Positions 17,073 through 26,123 of a stretch of 64,000 bases of DNA are shown piece after piece (the first letter of the stretch is position 1; the number at the start of each line of letters is the position of its first letter). The position numbers and the translations under genes are program-made. The notes beneath the pieces were generated by a model that was not told the origin of the DNA, ran no database searches, and worked only from the letters and a program-made list of their open reading frames with translations. This DNA is from PMP191F sp047602185 (GTDB taxonomy: Bacteria; Bacteroidota; Bacteroidia; Chitinophagales; Chitinophagaceae): assembly GCA_047602185.1 (NCBI GenBank), contig JASGHY010000001.1, positions 124,001 to 188,000 on the forward strand, written 5' to 3'.

Positions 17073-18215
17073 GTGATTACATTATCTTTATCAAAAATCA
17101 ATATTTTGCTCAGAGGTGTTTTACCGGGTTGCACAGCTATTTTAATACTTGCATCCTGCAACGATGATGCTCCGAAAATATCAGCCACATCACCACACGA
17201 TTCTGCTGCTCTTTGTGCAGTGCCTGTTCCTTCACGTTTTGCAGTCGATTCTTCACACACAGCTATTCATGCTCCTGATAGTGTTTCCCATAAAAAAATG
17301 GTATGGATAAATGGAGGAACCTTTACAATGGGTTCAGCAGATAAGGAAGGGCGCGCAGATGAATATCCTCAGCATACAGTAACTGTTGGTCCTTTCTGGA
17401 TGGATGAAACAGAAGTGACCAATGATCAGTTTCAGCAATTCGTAAAAGCTACCGGTTATATTACTACAGCGGAACGCAAACCTGATTGGGACGAAATAAA
17501 AAAGCAATTACCAGAGGGTACTCCAAAACCACCGGATAGTGTATTGGTGCCTGCATCCCTGGTATTTACTCCTGCACACCACGCCATTTCACTCAACGAT
17601 GCTTCACAGTGGTGGCGCTGGCAACCCGGCGCCAGTTGGCAACATCCGCAGGGCCCCGGCAGCGATATCAAAGGAAAAGGCAATTATCCTGTAGTACAGG
17701 TGTCGTGGGAAGATGCAATGGCTTATGCAACCTGGGCTGGTAAACGATTACCTACCGAAGCGGAATGGGAGTTTGCTGCCCGTGCAGGGTTGATCAATCA
17801 ACCTTTTACCTGGGGTAGCGAACCTGTAGAAAATGGTTCCCCCAAAGCCAATACCTGGCAGGGACATTTTCCGGATGTAAATACCAAAAGAGATGGTTTC
17901 ACCGGGGCAGCCCCTGTCCGGTCATTTCCTGCAAATGCTTTTGGCCTCTATGATATGGCTGGTAATGTATGGGAATGGTGTGCCGACTGGTACCGCCCGG
18001 ATTACTATAAGCAAACCGCTAATGGGGTTGCTAATCCCACAGGCCCTTCTTCTTCCTTTGATCCCGACGAACCCAATACGCCCAAAAGGGTAGTGCGTGG
18101 CGGTTCATTCCTCTGTCATGATTCTTATTGCGCCAGTTACCGCGTATCTGCCCGCATGAAAACAGCCCCCGATACCGGGCTCGAACATACAGGCTTCAGG
18201 TGCGTAAGCAGGTAG
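17073..18215 (+). CDS. formylglycine-generating-enzyme-like lipoprotein (SUMF1 family)
   Basis: 380 residues with a GTG start (a TTG at 17106 is a possible alternative). The lipobox ILASC places a lipidated Cys at residue 29, so the enzyme is probably anchored in the envelope. The FGE-sulfatase domain runs from about 74 to 379: VWINGGTFTMGS, DETEVTNDQFQQFV, VQVSWEDAMAYATWAGKRLP, TEAEWEFAARAG, FGLYDMAGNVWEWCADWY, RVVRGGSFLCHDSYC, HTGFRCV. Both copper-site cysteines of genuine FGEs are present with the right spacing (Cys348 and Cys353). FGE oxidises a sulfatase cysteine to formylglycine; true activity is therefore plausible, whereas many bacterial relatives lack the pair. No sulfatase gene is in the window. 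Bacteroidota gliding lipoproteins GldJ/GldK share the fold but usually not the Cys pair. Confidence 0.82.
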   Translation: MITLSLSKINILLRGVLPGCTAILILASCNDDAPKISATSPHDSAALCAVPVPSRFAVDSSHTAIHAPDSVSHKKMVWINGGTFTMGSADKEGRADEYPQHTVTVGPFWMDETEVTNDQFQQFVKATGYITTAERKPDWDEIKKQLPEGTPKPPDSVLVPASLVFTPAHHAISLNDASQWWRWQPGASWQHPQGPGSDIKGKGNYPVVQVSWEDAMAYATWAGKRLPTEAEWEFAARAGLINQPFTWGSEPVENGSPKANTWQGHFPDVNTKRDGFTGAAPVRSFPANAFGLYDMAGNVWEWCADWYRPDYYKQTANGVANPTGPSSSFDPDEPNTPKRVVRGGSFLCHDSYCASYRVSARMKTAPDTGLEHTGFRCVSR

Positions 18216-18223
18216 ATTAAAAG

Positions 18224-18480
18224 TTACTGGAATCGGCAATCGTGAATCGGCAGTACTGTTTCGAGTTTCGGGTTGAATCGTGAGACGTGAGTCGTCAGTC
18301 GTGAGTGGCTGAAGCAAGTGAATAGTCAATGGTGAATACCGGTCCCTTGTCAACATTTCAACCTATCAACCTATCAACTCGTCAACTGTACTCCCTTGTA
18401 CCTTGTCTCTTGAACCTTGTGCCTTCAACTTACAACCTATAACTTAAAACTTATAACCTGTACTCAGCGTCCCGCGTTAA
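18224..18480. repeat. mosaic intergenic repeat block D1 (forward)
   Basis: Begins 9 bp after the FGE-like stop codon. Modules in order: GGCAATCGTGAATCGGCAG, CAGTACTGTTTCGAG, GACGTGAGTCGTCAGTCG, GAATAGTCAATGGTG, CAACCTATCAACTCG, CCTTGTGCCTTC, ACTTACAACCTATAAC and a CGCGTTAAGC end module. Confidence 0.85.
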
Positions 18481-18767
18481 GCACTCCCCATTTACACATT
18501 TGCCTTCCTCCCATTCCGGGAATACTACCCACCAACGCTACACCAGATCCATACCAAACAAACACCAGGTTTTCGCAAATTCCCGTTTAAACCCTTAGTG
18601 GATACGCTTTAATATACAAGCTGGACATAACCTGGTCATAGGCTGTCCCCTGTCAGACTGGTGCAAAGTAGCCTTCACCCGGCGACCTGGCCGTGCGTCC
18701 CGGAGAGGGAATTATGGAGGATTTTATGATTTTGGGATTGAAGGACTTTGAGATTCTTGGCGTGAAA
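18481..18767. other. unassigned region with a GC-rich, possibly structured segment
   Basis: Between two repeat blocks. The part from about 18630 to 18715 is clearly more GC-rich than its surroundings, contains short complementary segments (AGGCT/AGCCT; CCGG pairs) and no ORF. I could not match it to SRP RNA, 6S RNA, RNase P, tmRNA or a riboswitch from memory. Confidence 0.25.
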
Positions 18768-18950
18768 GTGAATCGCTGGTCGTGAGTCGTCAGTCGTGAA
18801 TCGTGAGTGCAGAAGGCGTCAAACGTGAAAAGAACCGTGGATCGGCAGACGGCAATCGAAAATACAAGCTGCGAGCGTTGAGCTGTGAGCGACGAGCTAA
18901 TACAACAACCATCCGTACTTCGTACTTCTTATTTCGTACTTTCTTGTGCC
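18768..18950. repeat. mosaic intergenic repeat block D2 (forward)
   Basis: Modules TCGTGAGTCGTCAGTCG, CGGCAGACGGCAATCG, GCTGCGAGCG..GAGC and TACTTCGTACTTCTTATTTCG. The following 370 bp up to the next gene are AT-rich, with no repeat and no convincing gene. Confidence 0.8.
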
Positions 18951-19318
18951 TTTCTGGGTTTTCAAATTGATATGCGATAAAAATGGCATATATGCAATTC
19001 GTACATCTCCTGATAACTTTACGGGTATTTAATGCCTTTTTACGAGCAAAAAATTTGGCTGGTTATTGATTCTGTACTATTTTGAAAAGCCCTTTTTTGG
19101 GAAATTGGGGATAACTTGTAGGGATGGTAAAGGGATTTGTACTTTTTCTGTTCTAATGATTTGATTAGTATTGAGTTATATATGTTTGCCCGTTTTAGTG
19201 ATGCGTTAACATCATTTTTGACCAAATGAGGGCAATTTTGCAAACTGAAATACGTTGGTAAGATTAGTAGCTTGACTACCGGCGATTCGTAAATATCCAA
19301 AATTCAGGGGATTCTTCT

Positions 19319-20098
19319 ATGCAAAAACCAATTATTAAAAGGCTCGCAAAACGCTGTTGTTCTACATTGCTGGTGGGCGGAGCAATTTTCCTGTGGTCAT
19401 TTATGCCCTCGGTTCCCTCGCCCTTACCCTTTAAGATCTATTCTGTAGACAGTTCTTCTCCTAATACTTTTACCGCTGCGGCTGCGCGTTTATCGTTTGC
19501 AGAGGCAAAGCTTGAGGTGTACGATAGCCTCCATCTTGAAGAAGCTGGTTTATCACGCAGGGCGTTCCAGATGGCTTTAAATGGCATGAGCAAACTCATC
19601 CGCACTTATCATATCAAAGAAAATATTCTTTCTATTGTCGATTTTAGTCAGCCCAGCATCGCTAAGAGGCTGTATGTGATTGATCTGGACAATTATACCT
19701 TACTGTTCAATACGCTGGTAGCGCATGGCAATAAGACGGGTAAAGAAATGGCCCAGTCTTTCTCCAATAAAAACCGTTCCAACAAAAGCAGTCTTGGTTT
19801 CTATATCACTGGTGGTACTTACATGGGTAACAATGGTTATTCATTAAAACTGCAGGGAGTAGAAAAAGGTATCAACGATATGGCTTACCGTCGTGCTATT
19901 GTATTACATGGCGCTGATTATGTAAGCACAGATTGGGCAGCCTATCACAACCAGGACTATATCGGTCGCAGCCAGGGATGTCCTGCTGTACCGGCAGAGA
20001 TGTCAGAGTCCATCATCAACGAGTTGAAAGATGGTACCTGTCTTTTCATTTATCATCCTACTTCAACCTACAAGGCAAAATCACACCTTGTAAAATAA
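19319..20098 (+). CDS. murein L,D-transpeptidase catalytic-domain protein (YkuD_2 type)
   Basis: 259 residues. The N-terminal hydrophobic stretch (LLVGGAIFLWSFMP, about 17-30) is a signal peptide or membrane anchor, directing the protein to the periplasm. The catalytic part has the YkuD_2 pattern: RLYVIDLDNYTLLFNTLVAHG, SSLGFYITGGTYMG, AIVLHGADYVS (His197) and the nucleophile motif GRSQGCPAV with Cys221. L,D-transpeptidases crosslink or cleave peptidoglycan stem peptides through this Cys. YkuD_2 proteins are less studied than classical YkuD enzymes, so the exact reaction is uncertain. The gene stands alone, with a terminator 25 bp after the stop. Confidence 0.85.
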   Translation: MQKPIIKRLAKRCCSTLLVGGAIFLWSFMPSVPSPLPFKIYSVDSSSPNTFTAAAARLSFAEAKLEVYDSLHLEEAGLSRRAFQMALNGMSKLIRTYHIKENILSIVDFSQPSIAKRLYVIDLDNYTLLFNTLVAHGNKTGKEMAQSFSNKNRSNKSSLGFYITGGTYMGNNGYSLKLQGVEKGINDMAYRRAIVLHGADYVSTDWAAYHNQDYIGRSQGCPAVPAEMSESIINELKDGTCLFIYHPTSTYKAKSHLVK

Positions 20099-20122
20099 GA
20101 AGTTTGAAATAAGATATTTGAG

Positions 20123-20153
20123 ATCCGAAGCTCCATGAGGGTTTCGGATTTTT
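20123..20153 (+). terminator. terminator after the L,D-transpeptidase-like gene
   Basis: Arms 20123-20129 and 20143-20149 (ATCCGAA with its complement) enclose a 13-base loop and are followed by five T. A weak piece of mosaic-repeat vocabulary (AAATCCGAAATGTGAAACG; TTCGTACTTCATACTTCG) follows at 20160-20285. Confidence 0.6.
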
Positions 20154-20353
20154 AGTTTTCAGGAGGAGAAAGAACCCGAAGCAGGAAGTCTGAAATCCGA
20201 AATGTGAAACGTAACAGAAGCATCATATTCCGGATTTTAAGACTTTATGCATATCCGTATTTCGTACTTCATACTTCGTATTTAAAAGCGGGTTATTAAC
20301 ATTTTAAGCATTAACTGGTATAAAAAACCGGGCAGCAAACCGGCTGCACTGTA

Positions 20354-20361
20354 TATCTTTG
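20354..20361 (+). promoter_or_regulatory. candidate -7 box (TATCTTTG) for the oxidoreductase-glycosyltransferase operon
   Basis: Exact TAnnTTTG match 19 bp upstream of the ATG at 20381, giving a short leader of about 15 nt. No clear -33 TTG is seen at the expected distance. Confidence 0.4.
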
Positions 20362-20380
20362 AAACTCATAATCTGTATAT

Positions 20381-21355
20381 ATGCTAAAGGTTGGAATATT
20401 CGGCGTTGGTCACCTTGGAAAATTTCATTTGAATAACTGGAAGGAAATAAGCGGAACTGAACTGGTGGGTTTTTACGATCCTAATGATGCCGCAGCTCAG
20501 GAGGTAACGGAAAAATACCAGGTTGCAAGATTTCTGGATGCTGAGCGTTTAATGGATATAGTAGATATTGTAGATGTGGTAGCGCCTACCACATTCCATT
20601 ATGATCTTTGTAAAATGGCTATCCGCAAGGGTAAGCATGTGTTTGTAGAAAAGCCGCTTGCCAACACAATGGAAGAGGCCCGTGAGATCGTAAACCTTGT
20701 GCGTGAATCAAATATTAAGTTCCAGGTGGGGCATGTAGAGCGTTTCAATCCTGCCTTCCTGGCCGTACGTAACATGGAGCTTCACCCGATGTTCATTGAA
20801 GTGCATCGTTTAGCGCAGTTCAATCCACGCGGTACAGAAGTAAGCGTGATCCTCGACCTCATGATCCATGATATTGATATTATCCTGAGCCTGGTAAAAA
20901 GCGAGGTGAAAATGATCTCTGCCAGTGGCGTAGCCGTTATGACTGATACACCTGATATTGCCAATGTGCGTATTGAATTCAACAATGGTTGTGTGGCAAA
21001 CCTTACCTCCAGCCGCATCTCAATGAAAAAAATGCGCAAGATCAGGTTATTCCAGAAAGATGCTTATATTGGCATCGACTTTCTGAACAAAAAATCCGAG
21101 ATCATTAAGCTAAAAGGTCAGGCAGATCTCGACGCATTGTCTTTTGACCTGGATACACCACACGGAAAAAGAACTATCGCTGTCATCAATCCATTGGTTC
21201 CCGAAGTAAATGCCATTAAAATGGAGTTGGAAGTTTTCAGGGATGCTATCCTGAATAATATACCAACTACTGTTTCGGAGGTAGATGGTTACAGGGCAAT
21301 GGACGTGGCACACCAGATCTTACATAAAATAAAAAACAATAGTATTATTTCCTGA
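20381..21355 (+). CDS. Gfo/Idh/MocA family NAD(P)-dependent oxidoreductase
   Basis: 324 residues. The N-terminal Rossmann domain has the dinucleotide motif GIFGVGHLGKFH (residues 5-16) and the catalytic-lysine signature EKPLANT (Lys91). The C-terminal alpha/beta substrate domain includes GHVERFNPAF and DLMIHDIDIIL, where the DxxxHDID pattern supplies active-site residues. Enzymes of this family oxidise or reduce sugar or cyclitol hydroxyls. The gene is 8 bp upstream of a polyprenyl glycosylphosphotransferase gene, so the substrate is plausibly a nucleotide sugar or precursor for a surface polysaccharide; that is inferred from context only. Confidence 0.88.
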   Translation: MLKVGIFGVGHLGKFHLNNWKEISGTELVGFYDPNDAAAQEVTEKYQVARFLDAERLMDIVDIVDVVAPTTFHYDLCKMAIRKGKHVFVEKPLANTMEEAREIVNLVRESNIKFQVGHVERFNPAFLAVRNMELHPMFIEVHRLAQFNPRGTEVSVILDLMIHDIDIILSLVKSEVKMISASGVAVMTDTPDIANVRIEFNNGCVANLTSSRISMKKMRKIRLFQKDAYIGIDFLNKKSEIIKLKGQADLDALSFDLDTPHGKRTIAVINPLVPEVNAIKMELEVFRDAILNNIPTTVSEVDGYRAMDVAHQILHKIKNNSIIS

Positions 21356-21363
21356 ACCTGTAC

Positions 21364-22779
21364 ATGCGTTCAAAACCTCGTATCCATAGCATCTTTTACC
21401 TTCTGAATGATTACCTGGCGGCTATTTTAGCCTGGTGCGTTCTATACTTTGTACGAAGGCTTTTGCTGCACGAACCCCTTCAGGTTGAACACGAGATCTA
21501 CCTCAACAATCGTTTCTGGGTCGGTTTGCTTACTGTGCCTGTAGCGTGGCTGTGTTTCTATACACTGATGGGCTGCTACCATTCACTCTACAAAAAGTCC
21601 AAGCTTACTGAATTCTTTTCAACACTCGTTTATTCCATCATTGGGGCTACCATTATTTTCTTTGCTATCGTTATCAACGATCCGCAAAAACAGTACACTT
21701 ATTTTTACAAAGCCCTGTTCTCTTATATTATAGCACAATTCATTTTTACATGGATCGGGCGCAGCATGTTGCTCAGGCGGGTAAAAAAACAATTGCAGAC
21801 CGGTCGTGTTCGCTTTAATACCTTGCTGGTAGGCGGCAATGGCGTAGCCACCTCCACGTATTATGGTACAAGACAGGCGCTTGAAATGGGCGGTTACCAT
21901 TACGTAGGGTTCATTTCTACCGGCACCTATGTAAATGGTATTGGTGAACAACTGGAGCGCTATGGCTCATTGCAGGATATGGAAAAGGTGATCAAAGAAC
22001 AGGATGTAAAACTGGTAGTGATAGCACTGGAAAAAACAGAGAAAGAAAGAATAGAAAAAACGATTGAACTGCTGAGCGAAAAAGATGTAGAGATCAAAAT
22101 TACGCCCGATGCACTGGATATCCTTTCCGGTTCGGTAAAAACCAGTAGTGTATTCGGAGCTGTACTGTCCGATATTAAAACCGGTACGATGCCGGAATGG
22201 CAGCAGAATATCAAACGTCTGCTCGATGTAGTGGTGTCGTTATTGCTGCTGATCGTTCTTTTCCCGTTTTTACTGTACATCGCTATCAGGGTAAAACTAT
22301 CTTCACCGGGCCCTGTTTTTTATCAGCAGGAGCGGATAGGACATAAAGGACGGCCATTTATTATCTATAAGTTCCGCTCTATGTACCACCCTGCGGAAAC
22401 CAATGGGCCACAGTTATCCAGCAAAAATGATCCACGCGTAACCACCTGGGGGCGCATCATGCGCAAATGGCGCCTGGATGAACTGCCTCAGCTATGGAAT
22501 GTGCTCAAAGGCGAAATGAGCCTTGTAGGGCCAAGACCAGAACGTGCCTATTACATCAACAAACTGAAGTATCAGACGCCCTATTTTAAATACCTGCTCA
22601 AAGAAAAACCCGGTCTTACTTCCTGGGGCATGGTGCAGTTTGGCTATGCCGAAAATGAAAAAGAAATGATAGAGCGCATGAAGTACGACCTCATGTATAT
22701 TGAAAATATCTCCCTCTCCCTCGATTTAAAAATACTCCTCTACACGCTCAGGATTGTGTTTTTAGGAAAAGGAAAGTAA
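21364..22779 (+). CDS. exopolysaccharide biosynthesis polyprenyl glycosylphosphotransferase
   Basis: 471 residues. Four or five hydrophobic segments at the N-terminus (for example AAILAWCVLYFV, LLTVPVAWLCFYTLMG, YSIIGATIIFFAIVI, ALFSYIIAQFIFTWIG) are followed by a cytosolic Rossmann-like CoA-binding-type domain (NTLLVGGNGVATS). Another transmembrane helix (LLDVVVSLLLLIVLFPFLLYI) precedes the C-terminal sugar-transferase domain, with KFRSMY, KWRLDELPQLWNVL and GEMSLVGPRPE motifs. Such enzymes transfer a sugar-1-phosphate from a nucleotide sugar to undecaprenyl phosphate, the first step of an exopolysaccharide or O-unit. Second gene of a two-gene operon with the Gfo/Idh/MocA enzyme. The rest of a polysaccharide cluster is not adjacent. 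Confidence 0.9.
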   Translation: MRSKPRIHSIFYLLNDYLAAILAWCVLYFVRRLLLHEPLQVEHEIYLNNRFWVGLLTVPVAWLCFYTLMGCYHSLYKKSKLTEFFSTLVYSIIGATIIFFAIVINDPQKQYTYFYKALFSYIIAQFIFTWIGRSMLLRRVKKQLQTGRVRFNTLLVGGNGVATSTYYGTRQALEMGGYHYVGFISTGTYVNGIGEQLERYGSLQDMEKVIKEQDVKLVVIALEKTEKERIEKTIELLSEKDVEIKITPDALDILSGSVKTSSVFGAVLSDIKTGTMPEWQQNIKRLLDVVVSLLLLIVLFPFLLYIAIRVKLSSPGPVFYQQERIGHKGRPFIIYKFRSMYHPAETNGPQLSSKNDPRVTTWGRIMRKWRLDELPQLWNVLKGEMSLVGPRPERAYYINKLKYQTPYFKYLLKEKPGLTSWGMVQFGYAENEKEMIERMKYDLMYIENISLSLDLKILLYTLRIVFLGKGK

Positions 22780-22794
22780 ATGTGCGAATGGAGC

Positions 22795-23195
22795 TGAACA
22801 CAAATACAGGTTATAAGTTTTAAGTTATAGGTTGTAAGTTAAGGCACAAGATTTAAGGAACAAGGTTCAAGGAAATGCAGGTGACAAGTTGAAAGGTTAA
22901 CAAGGAAGTACGAAGTACGGGAGCAAAATATCGAATGTTGAATTTTGAATATCGAATTTCGAAGGGAAAGCCGAAGGCCAGGTTAAAAAGTTGGAAGGTT
23001 GATAGGTTTACAAGGAGCAGCCATTCACTATTCACCATTGACTATTCACTTGCTTCAGCCACTCACAACTGACGACTCACGTCTCACGATATTGCCGATT
23101 GCCGTCTGCCGATTCACGATTGACGTCTCACGTTTCGCAGACAGCCACTCACGATTGACGTCTCACGATTGCCGCCTGCTGATTTATGTTTCACG
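22795..23195. repeat. mosaic intergenic repeat block F (reverse)
   Basis: Long block: GGTTATAAGTTTTAAG, AAGGCACAAG, GTGACAAGTTGAAAGG, GAAGTACGAAGTACGGG, AAAATATCGAATG with TTTTGAATATCGAATTTCG, TTCACTATTCACCATTG, CTCACAACTGACGACTCACG, then several GCCGATTGCCGTCTGCC and GACGTCTCACG units. Confidence 0.85.
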
Positions 23196-23266
23196 GTAAC
23201 CGAATTCATTCACTTTTAAGAAATCAATCCGCAATACTTTAATTCTCTGACCCGTCATAAAAAAAT

Positions 23267-24412
23267 ATGCAGCAAACAAAAAAGCCATACCAGGACCTCT
23301 CGTTAAAGAACATAAAAAAAGAGATATGGGAAGACATTCCTGGTCTGGATGGTTACTTTGCAGTGTCTGATTACGGGCGGGTAAAACGAATGGAGTATAC
23401 ACATCAATACCGTAACGGGGCTATATATACAATCCCGGAAAAAATTATTAAACCGGGAATAGTACAACAGGGTAACGCTTTTAAAGGTGATGTGACGAAG
23501 CACCTGATAACACGCGTGGTTATAGAAGGCGTACGGCATAGTTTTACCATAGTCCGTTTGGTGTATTATTGTTTTGTAGAGCCTTTTGACTTGGAAGATG
23601 CAGGAATAATGATTCTTACAAAAGACTGCGATAATTTTAATATCAGGCCTTCAAATCTTGTAAAGGCAACATGGCAGCAACGACAACAACGCGTAGTTGA
23701 ACGGGGAAGGGCAGAGAGCCCTTTATTGTATCTGTCTGAGGAGGAAAAACAATATGCGCGGCTCAGGTGTACGCAGGCTACCAGCAGGCAGGTATCTCAA
23801 TACTCCATAAAAGGCAGGCGTATCCGCATATATAAAAGTGCAGCCGCCGCGGGCAGGGCTACAGGAGTCCATTCTCAATCTATCTGTAAGGTGGCAAATG
23901 GCAAAAAAAATAAAGCAGGCGGGTTTTTGTGGGCATGGGGTAAAGAAAAGGAGGTTGCACCACCGGATGGTAACGAAAGGCGGAGAAAGTTCCGCTTAGA
24001 TTATGGGCTCCGTGTAACACAGTACGATCTGCAGGGAAATAGAATTGCTCAGTTTCCTTCTATTAAAGATGCTGCCGAATCTACTGGTGTCAGCGGGTCT
24101 GCTATAGGAGCTGTAGTAAAAAATAAATACAAAAGCGCAGGTGGTTTTTTCTGGAAAAAAGGACACGGAAAGATAATGATCGATCTGTCTGCGCATTTAA
24201 CAGGCAGAGCCTCTATGGCTGTCACTCAATCCAAAAGCGTAAAACAATATACACTTGATGGAAAGTATATAGCCTCATTTGCCAGTGTAAAGGAGGCTGC
24301 TCAGGCTATGGGTGCATATTCAGGAGCTATCAGCTCAGCCTGTCGTGGAATACAAAAAAGCGCCTGCGGTTACCAATGGAAATTCTCATCAGACTCACGT
24401 TTTAAAAAATAA
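23267..24412 (+). CDS. NUMOD4 / triple-NUMOD1 protein with degenerate HNH region
   Basis: 381 residues. Residues about 19-65 are a NUMOD4 domain (WEDIPGLDGYFAVSDYGRVK), which in homing endonucleases binds DNA next to an HNH nuclease. The following region (about 88-145) has the HNH outline ending in NFNIRPSNLVKATWQQ, but the histidines of the usual HHIDGNKxNN part are replaced (ILTKDCDNF), so nuclease activity looks lost. Then come three NUMOD1 repeats of about 52 residues at 174-225, 247-299 and 322-374, each with a QY-x(3)-G-x(3)-I core, an AA-x(2)-(T/M)G helix-turn-helix and a final (A)GGFxW or CGYQW. Freestanding, no intron seen, flanked upstream by repeat block F. Possibly a retired mobile-element protein kept as a DNA-binding protein. 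Confidence 0.8.
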   Translation: MQQTKKPYQDLSLKNIKKEIWEDIPGLDGYFAVSDYGRVKRMEYTHQYRNGAIYTIPEKIIKPGIVQQGNAFKGDVTKHLITRVVIEGVRHSFTIVRLVYYCFVEPFDLEDAGIMILTKDCDNFNIRPSNLVKATWQQRQQRVVERGRAESPLLYLSEEEKQYARLRCTQATSRQVSQYSIKGRRIRIYKSAAAAGRATGVHSQSICKVANGKKNKAGGFLWAWGKEKEVAPPDGNERRRKFRLDYGLRVTQYDLQGNRIAQFPSIKDAAESTGVSGSAIGAVVKNKYKSAGGFFWKKGHGKIMIDLSAHLTGRASMAVTQSKSVKQYTLDGKYIASFASVKEAAQAMGAYSGAISSACRGIQKSACGYQWKFSSDSRFKK

Positions 24413-24556
24413 CTTGGGAATGGCGCCGGTATCCCTAATCTACAGTTCCTGAAACCTGTAACCCGTATCCGGCATCTTGCATCGGGTGCCTCTAATCTCA
24501 AATTTTGAACATCAAACCTCAAATCTGCCCCAATCCCTTATTTTTGAAAGAAAAAC

Positions 24557-26122
24557 GTGAGTAAACTAGCACAACTTCTTATCCTGCAATTAGTTTTGTG
24601 GCAAGCGGCAAAGGCTCAATCATCATACTGGCAGCAGGAGGTTAACTACAACATCAACGTAACCCTGAACGATAACAACAACAGCATCAAGGGTAACCTT
24701 TCACTCGAATACATCAATCACTCGCCTGATACACTTACGTTTATCTGGTTCCATCTTTTCCCCAATGCTTATAAAAATGCAGAAACTGCATTGGCCAAAC
24801 AATTGGCTGAAAGTGAAGATGGAAAAAAGAAACTCGTCAACATTGGCAAAGGATATATCGACAGCCTGCAGTTCACTGTAAACGGCCAGTTAGCCCAAAC
24901 CAGTGTGGGCGATAATATTGATATTCTGAAACTGATACTGCCCAAGCCATTATTACCAGGAGATAAAGTATCCATTGCAACACCTTTCTTTGTACAGTTA
25001 CCACCTTATTTCTCACGTTCCGGTTACGATGGACAACAGTATATGGTTTGTCAGTGGTACCCCAAACCGGCTGTTTATGATCGCAAGGGATGGCATCAAT
25101 TCCCTTATCTTGACCAGGGAGAATTCTACTCAGAATATGGTTCATTTAAAGTGAGTGTTACTTTACCGACTGATTATGTGGTAGGCGCTACTGGTTTATT
25201 ACAGGTAAAAGAAGAACTCGACGCTTATAAAAAGATAGGACTGCAGAACAACCAGGATCCTTCTAAACCTGTTCTTTACAAGGCTGCCAAAAAAGGCGTT
25301 AAAACCTTGTCATGGTATGGAGAAAAGATCCATGATTTTGCATGGTTTGCCAGCAAAGAGTTTGTGATCCGTTACGATACCCTGCAATTGCCCGGGCATA
25401 CAGTTGACGTATTTTCCTACGGGCAGCTGAAAGGCAATAACGAATGGAAAAAAAGCACCTCATTCATTAAAGATGCTGTAAGCCATTATTCCGGTTGGAT
25501 AGGAGAGTACCCTTACCCGGTAGTGCAGGCGGTAGAAGGACCTAAAAACCTGTCTTCAGGTGGTATGGAATACCCGATGATCACGCTGATCACCAGTCCG
25601 GATGCAAACGAAGAAAGAATGGATGCGGTAATTACGCACGAAGTAGGGCACAACTGGTTTTACGGCATCCTGGGCAGCAATGAGCGTGACCATCCCTGGA
25701 TGGACGAAGGGGTCAATACTTATTACCAGTTTCGCTACGAAGGGGAAAAATACAGGGATAACAGCATTTTTGGCGGCAATATCCCCAAAGAACTGAAAAA
25801 CCTCTCTGCTGCAGATTTCCTGGCCCGCATTTATGGTGCATTGAACTCCATTCCGGCCGCAAAACCTGTCAGCACAAGTTCTACCGGTTTCCCCAATAAA
25901 GATGACTATGGAATCGTTGTATATGTGAAAACGGCTGTTTGGCTGTATATCATTGAAAATTCGATAGGCAGGGATGTACTGGACAAAGGTGTACAGACCT
26001 ATTTCAACGAATGGAAATTCAAACATCCTTATCCCGAAGATTTCAAGGCCGCATTGGAAAAAGCCAACGGCAGTTCATTAGATAAGCTGTTTGAGTTGTT
26101 AAATAAAGAAGGAAATTTTTAA
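24557..26122 (+). CDS. M1 family zinc metallopeptidase (short paralog)
   Basis: 521 residues with a GTG start; the N-terminus LLILQLVLWQAAKAQ is a signal peptide, so the enzyme is exported. The mature part begins YWQQEVNYNINVTLNDN, a beta-saddle as in aminopeptidase N, and holds an exopeptidase-type GGMEYP motif and the zinc site HEVGH (His361, Glu362, His365) with the third ligand Glu384 in WMDEG, at the canonical HExxH-x18-E spacing. The predicted role is periplasmic or surface peptide breakdown. It ends soon after the catalytic helical domain. A longer paralog with the same start and catalytic core follows on the same strand 360 bp downstream, the gap being mosaic repeat, so this is a tandem duplication that diverged. 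Confidence 0.9.
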   Translation: MSKLAQLLILQLVLWQAAKAQSSYWQQEVNYNINVTLNDNNNSIKGNLSLEYINHSPDTLTFIWFHLFPNAYKNAETALAKQLAESEDGKKKLVNIGKGYIDSLQFTVNGQLAQTSVGDNIDILKLILPKPLLPGDKVSIATPFFVQLPPYFSRSGYDGQQYMVCQWYPKPAVYDRKGWHQFPYLDQGEFYSEYGSFKVSVTLPTDYVVGATGLLQVKEELDAYKKIGLQNNQDPSKPVLYKAAKKGVKTLSWYGEKIHDFAWFASKEFVIRYDTLQLPGHTVDVFSYGQLKGNNEWKKSTSFIKDAVSHYSGWIGEYPYPVVQAVEGPKNLSSGGMEYPMITLITSPDANEERMDAVITHEVGHNWFYGILGSNERDHPWMDEGVNTYYQFRYEGEKYRDNSIFGGNIPKELKNLSAADFLARIYGALNSIPAAKPVSTSSTGFPNKDDYGIVVYVKTAVWLYIIENSIGRDVLDKGVQTYFNEWKFKHPYPEDFKAALEKANGSSLDKLFELLNKEGNF

Positions 26123-26123
26123 T

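Noticed and set aside
19040..19300. 86-residue minus-strand frame in the gap before the L,D-transpeptidase-like gene
   Set aside because: AT-rich, low-complexity translation with many Lys, Ser and Ile, no motif and no supporting signals.
23267..24412. Active homing endonuclease
   Set aside because: The HNH histidines are not found where expected; only the DNA-binding modules look intact.
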